From: CBDFHC01 sp965247585
Lineage (GTDB): Bacteria > Chloroflexota > Dehalococcoidia > Lucifugimonadales > GCA-2712585
Length of the DNA stretch: 64,000 nt
Assembly: GCA_965247585.1 (NCBI GenBank)
Contig: CBDFHC010000005.1
Location: 992,001 to 1,056,000, forward strand
Direction of reading: 5' to 3'
Of this stretch, positions 24,075 to 30,410 are shown piece after piece; the stretch's first letter is position 1, and every line of letters begins with the position of its first letter. Both the position numbers and the translations under genes were made by a program. A model generated the notes under the pieces. It did no database searches and was not told the DNA's origin. It saw only the letters and a list, made by a program, of their open reading frames with translations.

Positions 24075-24479
24075 GTGCAGGTGCTAATTCTGGGCTGTGG
24101 GGAGCTGGCGCACTACTTAGTCCCCGCGCTAAGAAGCCAAGGCCATCAGATAACGATTCTGAAGCAGGCCAGCGGTTGCGATGATCACTCAGTCCTAAAA
24201 CTGGACGCGGAGTCCATTCAGTGCACGGGCATCCTGATGGATGACCTGCAACGGGGCAAGGTGAACGATGCCGGGATGTTTCTGGCGCTGTCCGACGATG
24301 ATAATAGGAACGCAATGGCGGCCCAGATAGCTTCGCAGATGTTCAACGTTCCCAACGTACTCTGCCATATAGGGGACTACGCCAGGTATGATGCGTATAA
24401 GAAGCTAGGGCTTCAGGTGATCAGCTCGACGGTGGCAGTATCCGAGACGGTACTTCGCTCCCTGGAAGGGCAGCGCTGA
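24075..24479 (+). CDS. TrkA-N/RCK_N domain protein
   Basis: A 134-residue single RCK_N domain starting at GTG. It begins VLILGCGELAHYLVPAL with a shortened Gly motif (GCGELA) and continues MFLALSDDDNRNAMAAQIA and VLCHIGDYARYDAYKKLG, typical for the fold. There is no RCK_C domain. It is followed by a second complete RCK protein with a one-base overlap; the two may form a heteromeric gating ring. Confidence 0.8.
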   Translation: MQVLILGCGELAHYLVPALRSQGHQITILKQASGCDDHSVLKLDAESIQCTGILMDDLQRGKVNDAGMFLALSDDDNRNAMAAQIASQMFNVPNVLCHIGDYARYDAYKKLGLQVISSTVAVSETVLRSLEGQR

Positions 24480-25141
24480 TGTACATTGTGGTTGTAGGTT
24501 GCGGCCGGATCGGCTCGCACCTGGCCAAAGCGCTGATGGCGGTGGGGCACGAGGTCACCGCGGTGGAGAAGGACCCGGCAAGGTTTCGCTACGTAGCCCA
24601 GGACATGGGGAGCGTGGCAATGCAGGGAGACGGCGCTTCCATAGAAACCCTAAGGGAAGCCGGGGCTGGGCGGGCGGAGCTGGTGATAGCCGTCACAGAG
24701 TCAGACGAGTCAAACCTGGCGGTCTGCCAGATGGCCAAGGAGGTGCTTAAGACGCCCCGCACCATGGCCGTCATAAAGAACCCGGGGCACGAAGGTTTAT
24801 TCAGGGCGCTGGGCGTGGACAACGTTGTGAACAGCACCCGTCTAATACTTTCCACCATTGAGGAAGAGGTGCCTGACGCGCCACTGGTCCACCTGCTGAA
24901 CCTGCCTCGTCACAGTATGGACATAATATCGCTGTCCATACCCGGGGACGCGGCGGCGGTGGGCAAGCCACTGGCGGAGCTGGACCTGCCGCCCAATAGC
25001 TTTATTACGCTGGTGGTGAACGGTAGCGGCCCCACGTTGCCTCGTGACGATCTGGTGCTGGGGGCGGGAGACGACGTGGTGATGGTCACGGAGCCGGACG
25101 AGGAGCAGACGCTGCTGGATACGCTAACGGGGGTGGAATAG
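24479..25141 (+). CDS. TrkA family potassium uptake regulator
   Basis: A 220-residue protein with RCK_N (GCGRIGSHLAKALMAVGHE, then VTAVEKD) and RCK_C (about 137-215, with VLGAGDDVVMVTEPDEEQ). It is the third RCK protein in the cluster, overlapping the preceding gene by one base and pheA by one base. It probably senses NAD(H) or nucleotides and acts on the TrkH channel or on another cation channel elsewhere. Confidence 0.9.
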   Translation: MYIVVVGCGRIGSHLAKALMAVGHEVTAVEKDPARFRYVAQDMGSVAMQGDGASIETLREAGAGRAELVIAVTESDESNLAVCQMAKEVLKTPRTMAVIKNPGHEGLFRALGVDNVVNSTRLILSTIEEEVPDAPLVHLLNLPRHSMDIISLSIPGDAAAVGKPLAELDLPPNSFITLVVNGSGPTLPRDDLVLGAGDDVVMVTEPDEEQTLLDTLTGVE

Positions 25142-25980
25142 TGGCGCCCCGGGTGGCCTACCTGGGACCCGCGGGCACTTTCACTGAGCAGGCGGCGCGG
25201 CAGCACGCTCCCAACGGGGAGCTGCAGCCCTTTCCCAGCATTACAGGGGTAGCCCTGGCGGTGACTTCCGGGATGGCGGAAGAGGGTGTGGTCCCTATAG
25301 AAAACAGCCTGGAAGGGTCAGTTAACGACACGCTGGATATTTTGATCCGGCAGGAAGGGCTGTTTATCTGTAAGGAGCTGGTAATCCCCATAGACCACTG
25401 CCTGATGGCCCAACCCGGAACCAATGTGTCTGACATCAAGGTGGTGTTCTCCCATCCCCAGGCGCTGGGGCAATGCCGGCAGTTCCTGGAGCGTTGCATC
25501 CCCAATGCGCAGCTGGTGGCCTCGTTGAGTACGGCGGCGGCAGTGGACGATGTGAAAGGGAGTAAGGTTACGGCGGCGGCCATAGCCCCCCAACGCGCGG
25601 CGGAGCTTAACCGGGTAGAGGTACTGGCACGGGGCCTCCAGGGCAACTCATCCAACGTGACGCGGTTTGTGGTGCTGTCAGACAGCGACTATGAACCCAC
25701 CGGCACTGACAAGACGTCGCTGTGCTTTTCATTTACTGGGGACAGTCCGGGTCTGCTCTACAACGTTTTGGGGGAGTTCTCCAGGCGAAACATCAACCTG
25801 GCGAAGGTGGAATCCCGCCCTAGCAAGCAGTCCCTGGGCGAATACATTTTCCTGATAGACGTGCACGGGCATAGGGATGATGCATTGGTGAGGGAGGCGA
25901 TAGCAGGGCTGCAGCGGCAGACTTCTGTGCTGAAGGTTTTCGGCTCCTACCCACGATGGGCCGAGGACACGGACCGTTAG
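25141..25980 (+). CDS. pheA: Prephenate dehydratase
   Basis: A 279-residue monofunctional enzyme starting at GTG. The N-terminal catalytic part has VAYLGPAGTFTEQAA, VVPIENSLEGSVNDTLD and the Thr-Arg-Phe motif in SSNVTRFVVL. The C-terminal ACT domain (about 190-270) reads FTGDSPGLLYNVLGEFSR and NLAKVESRPSK, the phenylalanine-binding block, so feedback inhibition is expected. It turns prephenate into phenylpyruvate. Overlap with the upstream RCK gene suggests the K+ cluster and pheA share a transcript. Confidence 0.96.
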   Translation: MAPRVAYLGPAGTFTEQAARQHAPNGELQPFPSITGVALAVTSGMAEEGVVPIENSLEGSVNDTLDILIRQEGLFICKELVIPIDHCLMAQPGTNVSDIKVVFSHPQALGQCRQFLERCIPNAQLVASLSTAAAVDDVKGSKVTAAAIAPQRAAELNRVEVLARGLQGNSSNVTRFVVLSDSDYEPTGTDKTSLCFSFTGDSPGLLYNVLGEFSRRNINLAKVESRPSKQSLGEYIFLIDVHGHRDDALVREAIAGLQRQTSVLKVFGSYPRWAEDTDR

Positions 25981-26038
25981 ACGGTCGGCGCCCGCTTTTG
26001 GGGCCCAGGGCGCTGTGGCATAATTAGACCGACCCTCC

Positions 26039-26112
26039 TGCCCGGTGGTGTAGTGGTAGCACGTCAGCCTTTGGAGTTGAAGCCCCTGGTTCGAACCCAG
26101 GCCGGGCAGCCA
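26039..26112 (+). tRNA. tRNA-Gln (anticodon TTG)
   Basis: Acceptor TGCCCGG pairs with CCGGGCA. The D arm is GTGT/GCAC, the anticodon stem TCAGC/GTTGA with loop CTTTGGA gives anticodon TTG, the T arm is CCTGG-TTCGAAC-CCAGG, discriminator G, and CCA is encoded at 26110-26112. Its 3' end is copied 740 bp downstream. Confidence 0.95.
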
Positions 26113-26118
26113 GCGCGT
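26100..26118 (+). repeat. Left copy of tRNA-Gln 3'-end direct repeat (att-like)
   Basis: GGCCGGGCAGCCAGCGCGT covers the last 13 bases of tRNA-Gln including CCA plus 6 bases beyond. The same 19 bases recur at 26840-26858. Confidence 0.85.
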
Positions 26119-26134
26119 CAAGGAGATCACGCAG

Positions 26135-26356
26135 ATGCCGACCTACAGATATTCAATCGTTGTTGAACGGTATGAAGACGGGCTATACGTTGCCTCAGTG
26201 CCTGTTCTCCAGGGCTGCTACACACAAGGGAAAAGCTATGAAGCGGCCGTGGAAAACATCAAAGACGCAATACGAGTCCACATAGAAGCGCGCAGGGAAC
26301 TGGGTGAGCCGATCCCGATAGAGGCGGCAATAGACCAGGTCGAAGTTGCCGCGTAG
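26135..26356 (+). CDS. hicB: HicB-like antitoxin 1
   Basis: A 73-residue short HicB (partial RNase H-like fold). Family features are VERYEDGLYVASVPVLQGCYTQG in outline, with GCxTQGxSxEEAxxNIxxAI as YEAAVENIKDAIRVHIEAR. It lacks a C-terminal DNA-binding domain, like many small HicB proteins. AAGGAG lies 9 bases before the ATG. It starts 23 bases after tRNA-Gln and overlaps a dead hicA by 11 bases. Intact. Confidence 0.85.
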   Translation: MPTYRYSIVVERYEDGLYVASVPVLQGCYTQGKSYEAAVENIKDAIRVHIEARRELGEPIPIEAAIDQVEVAA

Positions 26357-26561
26357 GCTAAGCCCCGCCCGCCCGACAGAAGTTATCAGAGTACTCCGGA
26401 GGCTGGGCTTCTTATTTGTTCGTTAGAGCGGAAGCCTCCGCCAGTACAAGCATTCGAGTAAGGTGTGTCGTGTTACCGTGGCAGGACACCCTTGAAACGA
26501 CGTTCCGCCAGGCACGTTAAGCAATATTCTGCGGCAGGCGGGCCTGGGACGGGGGAGGTAG
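26346..26561 (+). pseudogene. hicA: HicA toxin pseudogene with two in-frame stops
   Basis: From TTG 26346-26348 the frame reads a recognisable HicA: ARPTEVIRVLRRLGFLFVR, a TAG at 26424-26426, then SGSLRQYKHSSKVCRVTVAG, a TGA at 26493-26495, and NDVPPGTLSNILRQAGL to TAG 26559-26561. The dsRBD-like fold landmarks (GSxRQYKH, VTVAGHP, PPGTLxxILRQAG) are present and the length (about 71 codons) is normal. The usual catalytic His of GSHR is replaced by Leu (GSLR). Both stops make the mRNase toxin inactive. It overlaps hicB1 upstream and abuts hicB2 downstream. Confidence 0.85.
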
Positions 26562-26566
26562 TGAAC

Positions 26567-26773
26567 GTGAAATACGTTGTTATCCTGGAAAAGGCTGAAA
26601 AGAACTGGGCAGCCTACAGCCCCGACGTGTCGGGATGCATCGCGACTGGTCGTACTTCCGAAGAGGCCATGAAGAGGTACGAGAAGGCACTCCGAATGCA
26701 TCTCCAAGGTCTTCATGAAGATGGCTTGCCACTGCCAGAACCCGCCGCCAGGGCAGTGACAGTGGAGCTATAG
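26567..26773 (+). CDS. hicB: HicB-like antitoxin 2
   Basis: A 68-residue HicB. It reads VKYVVILEKAEKNWAAYSPD, then VSGCIATGRTSEEAM, followed by LRMHLQGLHEDGLPLPEP, all typical. I choose the GTG at 26567 because GGAGG (26554-26558) sits 8 bases upstream and the family starts at MKY; a GTG at 26561 overlapping the dead hicA stop is possible. It is the natural antitoxin partner of the upstream hicA and remains intact although the toxin is dead. Confidence 0.82.
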   Translation: MKYVVILEKAEKNWAAYSPDVSGCIATGRTSEEAMKRYEKALRMHLQGLHEDGLPLPEPAARAVTVEL

Positions 26774-26839
26774 GACATTGCCTTTGCCTCCCTTGACTTG
26801 AAGACGAAGCCTCCCCTCAAAGGTTCTTGATTCCATACG

Positions 26840-26858
26840 GGCCGGGCAGCCAGCGCGT
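26840..26858 (+). repeat. Right copy of tRNA-Gln 3'-end direct repeat (att-like)
   Basis: Perfect 19-base copy of the sequence at 26100-26118. The bases just upstream (GGTTCTTGATTCCATAC) still faintly resemble the T-arm of the tRNA (GGTTCGAACCCAG), as expected for a decayed attachment-site duplication. Confidence 0.85.
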
Positions 26859-26885
26859 TAGCTGGCGGACCGCCACAACCTTTGT

Positions 26886-27057
26886 TCAAGTTCTGGCGTC
26901 GTGGCGATTTAACCGTCCCACCCATCCAAGAATTTCTTCGTCGGCAGTGACCAGGGTGGCGCCGTGAAGCGTGGCTGTTGCCGCGATTATTCGGTCCGCC
27001 AGCCATATCCGCCCAAAGCCACACCAGAACGGCTGTGTCCAGTCAGATGAGGGTCAT
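26886..27057 (-). pseudogene. vapC: VapC (PIN toxin) remnant with internal deletion
   Basis: The minus strand starts like a PIN toxin (MTLI, then an in-frame TGA, then LDTAVLVWL with the first catalytic Asp). After a frameshift it continues with a PIN C-terminus (DRIIAATATLHGATLVTADE, then EILGWVGRLNRHDART, stop at 26886-26888). The middle of the protein, normally around 80 residues, is missing. The stop codon and the deletion mean it cannot be active. It overlaps the upstream phd remnant as ATGA. Confidence 0.75.
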
Positions 27058-27215
27058 CTGAGAGAGTCCCATTCGATGTCAACGGGACTAACGATGTCTC
27101 CCAGGGGAGTAACGGCGCCCTTGAGTGCGCCGAAGAGCGACTCTCGGCGGCGCCTGGCAGGAACGAGCTCAGGCACCGGGACGCCGTTCTTTGTGATCAC
27201 AAACCAGCATGACAA
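27054..27215 (-). pseudogene. phd: Phd/YefM-type antitoxin, N-terminally truncated
   Basis: The readable part is FVITKNGVPVPELVPARRRR, then ESLFGALKGAVTPLGDIVSP and VDIEWDSLR, stopping at 27054-27056. This matches the second half of Phd/YefM antitoxins paired with PIN toxins, ending in the toxin-binding tail. The N-terminal DNA-binding half (about 35 residues) is absent; only a poor TTG start at 27213-27215 is available. It overlaps the vapC remnant by ATGA, the usual order of a phd-vapC operon. Confidence 0.7.
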
Positions 27216-27269
27216 TCTAGACGTACTGATATACTGGCGACTAAAGCACCAGGTTCAAAGGTATCGAAT

Positions 27270-27938
27270 GTGGAGTTGACGGACGCGAAATACAAGGCGA
27301 CGCCACTAGGTGAGTTGCAGTGGTGGTCTTTTGAAGTGCTTAGCGGCTCGGTGTTTGGAATCGCGCTGGGGGTAATGGCGGGCAAGTCAGACCTGGGGTT
27401 GCTGGTTACTTTGCTAGTGGCGGCGGGCGCGCTGGCGGGAATCTTCGTAGCAGGGGCGCTGTTCAGACATGTTCGGCACACCAGGGACCTGTATATTAAG
27501 GCGCCGCCGAATCAGGTGTACGACGCGCTGCTGGCCAACGCGGGCCGTGGGCCGATGTTCCAATCGCTGTGGGGAATTTCGCTTAGGGTGGACCGGATGC
27601 CCCAATACCTGGAGCAGGGTAGCACGGTTGACGCGGAATACGAGTTCCGTGGTAGGAAAGGAAGCCTCAAGCTGACGGTGGCAGAAGCGGACCGTCCGCG
27701 ACGGCTGGTGCAGCGGGTTTCGAACCGATTTAGGGGACGTACTACGCACGGCATCGAGGAGACGGTGCTGGAGCCCTCGGGCGACGGTACGTTAGTGAAG
27801 GAGAGTTGCCAGATAACGCTGCCCCTGAGCGCGTCACACTTCATAGGCGCCGTATACGCTCGCATGGTGGTATCCAAGACCACACGGGGGTTTCTGAGGC
27901 TGCTAAAACGGACGGCGGAGGGCCCGCTGGTCCGCTAG
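27270..27938 (+). CDS. Membrane-anchored SRPBCC-like protein
   Basis: A 222-residue protein starting at GTG. Two transmembrane helices (about 22-38 and 43-63) precede a soluble domain of about 150 residues that looks like a polyketide-cyclase/START (SRPBCC) fold: DLYIKAPPNQVYDALLA at its start, EQGSTVDAEYEFRGRKG and a final helix with FLRLLKR. This fold holds hydrophobic ligands; the ligand here is unknown. It ends tail to tail with the Nudix gene, overlapping 4 bases. Confidence 0.65.
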   Translation: MELTDAKYKATPLGELQWWSFEVLSGSVFGIALGVMAGKSDLGLLVTLLVAAGALAGIFVAGALFRHVRHTRDLYIKAPPNQVYDALLANAGRGPMFQSLWGISLRVDRMPQYLEQGSTVDAEYEFRGRKGSLKLTVAEADRPRRLVQRVSNRFRGRTTHGIEETVLEPSGDGTLVKESCQITLPLSASHFIGAVYARMVVSKTTRGFLRLLKRTAEGPLVR

Positions 27939-28450
27939 AACGAAGCCCCAGGGCTGGAGGCGCGGCGGATGGCAGCCAGCCCCAGCAATCGAACGTCTTT
28001 CGGCGGCACCAAGGCGGCGCCGTTGTCCGCCAACACCGGGGTCCCGCGGACAAGCTCCTCTTCTCCAACCCAGTACCAACCGCTGTTAAGCGCTTCGACG
28101 GTGCCCAGGGGGCGGCAGAAGTAGATCATGTCTATGTGCTGATGAGGGCCTGAAACCGGGTCCTGGATATCCTCCACCATGATGGTCTCCGGCGGGGGCA
28201 CCTGGCTGGGATAATCCAGCGGAAACGGCGTTGAGGAGGGCAGAACCTCGACGAACAGGGCGGTCTCCTCACGCACCTCACGCAGGACGGCCTGGACCGG
28301 GTCTTCGTTTGCATCTATATGACCGCCGGGAGGGAGGAGAGCCCGGACCTTGGAATGCCAGTGGAGCAGGACGCGCCGCTGGTGGACCACGTAACCTGTA
28401 GCGGTGAAGTGGCGGCCTGGCCCTGTCAATGCGGCGGCATCATCGGTCAC
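27935..28450 (-). CDS. Nudix hydrolase
   Basis: A 171-residue Nudix protein. The Nudix box GHIDANEDPVQAVLREVREE followed by TAL fits G-x5-E-x7-REVxEExx-hydrophobic with all catalytic Glu present. The pattern FTATGYVVHQRRVLLHWH before it is common in Nudix proteins that act on unknown nucleoside diphosphate derivatives. The extension after the box has QHIDMIYFCRP. The substrate cannot be deduced. Confidence 0.88.
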   Translation of the reverse strand: MTDDAAALTGPGRHFTATGYVVHQRRVLLHWHSKVRALLPPGGHIDANEDPVQAVLREVREETALFVEVLPSSTPFPLDYPSQVPPPETIMVEDIQDPVSGPHQHIDMIYFCRPLGTVEALNSGWYWVGEEELVRGTPVLADNGAALVPPKDVRLLGLAAIRRASSPGASF

Positions 28451-28479
28451 GAGAGCGACGCTCCAACGTCAGAGCAGGA

Positions 28480-28505
28480 GCCGGTCCGTCCTGGACCGGC
28501 CTTTT
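28480..28505. terminator. Stem-loop with T-run between aminotransferase and Nudix genes
   Basis: GCCGGTCC (28480-28487) pairs perfectly with GGACCGGC (28493-28500) around a 5-base loop; CTTTT follows on the plus strand. Both flanking genes are on the minus strand, so its polarity is unexpected; it may stop antisense transcripts. A second stem (GCACCGC/GCGGTGC, about 28550-28567) directly follows the aminotransferase stop on the minus strand. Confidence 0.4.
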
Positions 28506-28568
28506 CAATTCCGGTGTTGACGTGAGAGCCAAATGGGGGCAAGCACGGTGCACCGCTGGCGCGGTGCT

Positions 28569-29906
28569 TCAGATGATCCCCTCGTCGCGGAGGTCCCGTA
28601 GAGCCCCCTCGAAGGCTTCCACGGTGCGGTCGATCTGCGACTCGGTGTGGACGGCAGACACCATAAAGACCCTGCCGCCCATAGCGTGGACGCCGCGGGC
28701 GAGGAGGGCCTTGGTGAGGTTACCGGCCCGGTGGGAGGTCATGGCCTGACGCCGTTCCTCGTAGCCGATGACGGGTGATTCGTAGTCACCCTTTGGCTCC
28801 AGGCCGAGGATTGGGTTGACCAGAGAGGCGATGCCGTAGGCGAAGCCGGGCACCTCGGTGCGCTGGAATGCCTCGTTCAAGCCGCTCTTCAGCCGGGCTG
28901 CCATGGCGTCAGCCTGCTCGTTTATGGGGCGCTCTGCAATCATATTAAGGCAGGTGATGCCGGCGATGGCGGTGGGAGGGTTGGCGTTAAAGGTGCCACC
29001 CTGCCCGACTCGGCGGTGGTTGTCCCAGTCCGGAGTGCCCTTAAAGGACATCATCTCCAGGATCTCAGCCTTGCCGCCAATGGCGGCGCCGGGCATCCCG
29101 CCGGCGACGATCTTGCCGAAGGTGCTGATATCCGGGTCTATGTTGTAACGTGCCGCGGCCCCGCCCTTGGAAACCCGAAAGCCGGTAATGGTCTCGTCAA
29201 ATATGAGCACCACGCCGTGACGGGCCGTGACCTCCCGTAGCTGCCGCAGGAAGGGTTCGGGTTGAATAGGGAAGCAGCCATAGTGGCCTCCGGTGGGCTC
29301 AAGCATCACCGCGGCAATTTCCGGATCGTTATTCAGCGCCGCTTCCACCTCGGCGATGTCGGGCCGGGCCACAACTACCAGGTCCAGGACCTCTTGCGGC
29401 ACCGCGGAGGTGGGGGAGTTGCCCTGGGCGGGCAGGGCGTACTCGTGCCAGCCATGGAAGTGCTCTTCAAACTTGAGAATCTTTTTCTTGCCGGTGAAGG
29501 CGCGGGCCAGACGGATGGCCAGGTAGGTGGACTCGGTGCCGGAGTTCGTGAAGCGCACCTTCTCCACGGAGGGCGCCAGCCGCATGATGGCCTGGGCCCA
29601 CTGCATCTCAAAGGGGGTACTGCCGCCAAGGTGGGTGCCCTGGGCCACCTGGGAGGAGATGGCGGCCACCAACTCCGGGTGGGCGTGCCCCAGCAGGAGG
29701 GCGCCGTTGCCCATGACGTAGTCAATGATCTCGTTGCCGTCCAGGTCATACTTAACAGCGCCGGTAGCCCGGTTGAAGTAAACCGGGAACGGGGTGGCGA
29801 ACCGTGTTTCGTGGGTGATGCCGGAAGGGAAATACCCCACGGCCTCTTCGTACATCTTGGCGGATGACGGAAACTTCTGGCTATATCTTTCGTCTACCGT
29901 AGTCAA
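28569..29906 (-). CDS. Class III aminotransferase, glutamate-1-semialdehyde mutase-like
   Basis: A 445-residue PLP enzyme of fold type I. Landmarks are VRFTNSGTESTYLAIRLARA (phosphate loop), HFHGWHE, IFDETITGFR (cofactor Asp) and the catalytic Lys in STFGKIVAGGMPGAAIGG. It is close to HemL and to bacterial HemL-like aminotransferases that act on other amines; no other heme gene is nearby. The start region matches HemL (YEEAVGYFPSGITHETRF). I would not give it the hemL symbol without a tree. Confidence 0.85.
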   Translation of the reverse strand: MTTVDERYSQKFPSSAKMYEEAVGYFPSGITHETRFATPFPVYFNRATGAVKYDLDGNEIIDYVMGNGALLLGHAHPELVAAISSQVAQGTHLGGSTPFEMQWAQAIMRLAPSVEKVRFTNSGTESTYLAIRLARAFTGKKKILKFEEHFHGWHEYALPAQGNSPTSAVPQEVLDLVVVARPDIAEVEAALNNDPEIAAVMLEPTGGHYGCFPIQPEPFLRQLREVTARHGVVLIFDETITGFRVSKGGAAARYNIDPDISTFGKIVAGGMPGAAIGGKAEILEMMSFKGTPDWDNHRRVGQGGTFNANPPTAIAGITCLNMIAERPINEQADAMAARLKSGLNEAFQRTEVPGFAYGIASLVNPILGLEPKGDYESPVIGYEERRQAMTSHRAGNLTKALLARGVHAMGGRVFMVSAVHTESQIDRTVEAFEGALRDLRDEGII

Positions 29907-29956
29907 GTCTCACCTCTAGCAATTTCTGGGCGGCGAACCCGTGGGCGGAATCGGGC

Positions 29957-30031
29957 TGGAGCGGGCGAAGGGATTTGAACCCTCGACCTTTTGCTTGGGA
30001 AGCAAACACTCTACCACTGAGTTACGCCCGC
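29957..30031 (-). tRNA. tRNA-Gly (anticodon CCC)
   Basis: Minus-strand cloverleaf. The acceptor is GCGGGCG/CGCCCGC, the anticodon stem TTTGC/GCAAA with loop TTCCCAA gives CCC, the T loop is TTCAAAT, discriminator T, and CCA is encoded at 29957-29959. Confidence 0.94.
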
Positions 30032-30105
30032 GTTGAAGTGGATGTTAATATGGCCGCTGAACAGTGTCAACGAAGCGAATAAGGTTGCCATGAACGCACG
30101 GTAAG

Positions 30106-30136
30106 TTGACACTTTGAACGCAGCGGCGGTTACACT
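30106..30136 (+). promoter_or_regulatory. Candidate promoter of the amidase operon
   Basis: TTGACA (30106-30111) and TACACT (30131-30136) with a 19-base spacer, or TTACAC with 18. The -35 region TTGACACTTTG is identical to that of the rplU promoter over 11 bases. It lies about 50 bases before the small gene at 30187. Confidence 0.5.
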
Positions 30137-30186
30137 TGGTCTACCCCGACGTGGCACTCTGATCCAGGACTGCAAGGAGCTGGAAA

Positions 30187-30387
30187 ATGGCTGGAACTGG
30201 AAAGCCGGAATCAAAAGATACGCTGGTGGCGGAGCTAACGGCCAGGGCGGTAAACCTGTGGGGGGAAGAGCGGGCCCAGGCGCTCAGTGAAGAGATAGAG
30301 AATACGGCCACCAGGCTGGCGGCGGTGGGGTCAAACTTGCCCCACTTTGAGGAAGTGCCCACCCTCACCTGGCACAACCATCCGTAA
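30187..30387 (+). CDS. Small amidase-partner protein (GatC/AtzG-like)
   Basis: A 66-residue helical protein. The pattern VAELTARAVNLWGEERAQAL, then LSEEIENTATRLAAV and a tail ending EVPTLTWHNHP, resembles the small GatC-like subunits (AtzG, DUF4089) found with amidase-signature enzymes. It sits 23 bases before an amidase gene and is probably cotranscribed. GatC-like subunits wrap around the catalytic subunit. The assignment rests on size, helical pattern and position. Confidence 0.55.
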   Translation: MAGTGKPESKDTLVAELTARAVNLWGEERAQALSEEIENTATRLAAVGSNLPHFEEVPTLTWHNHP

Positions 30388-30410
30388 AGATCACGGATTT
30401 GGAGGCCGAT

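Noticed and set aside
28569..29906. Firm assignment as hemL
   Set aside because: The family signature fits, but no other tetrapyrrole gene is near and HemL-like aminotransferases with other substrates are common.
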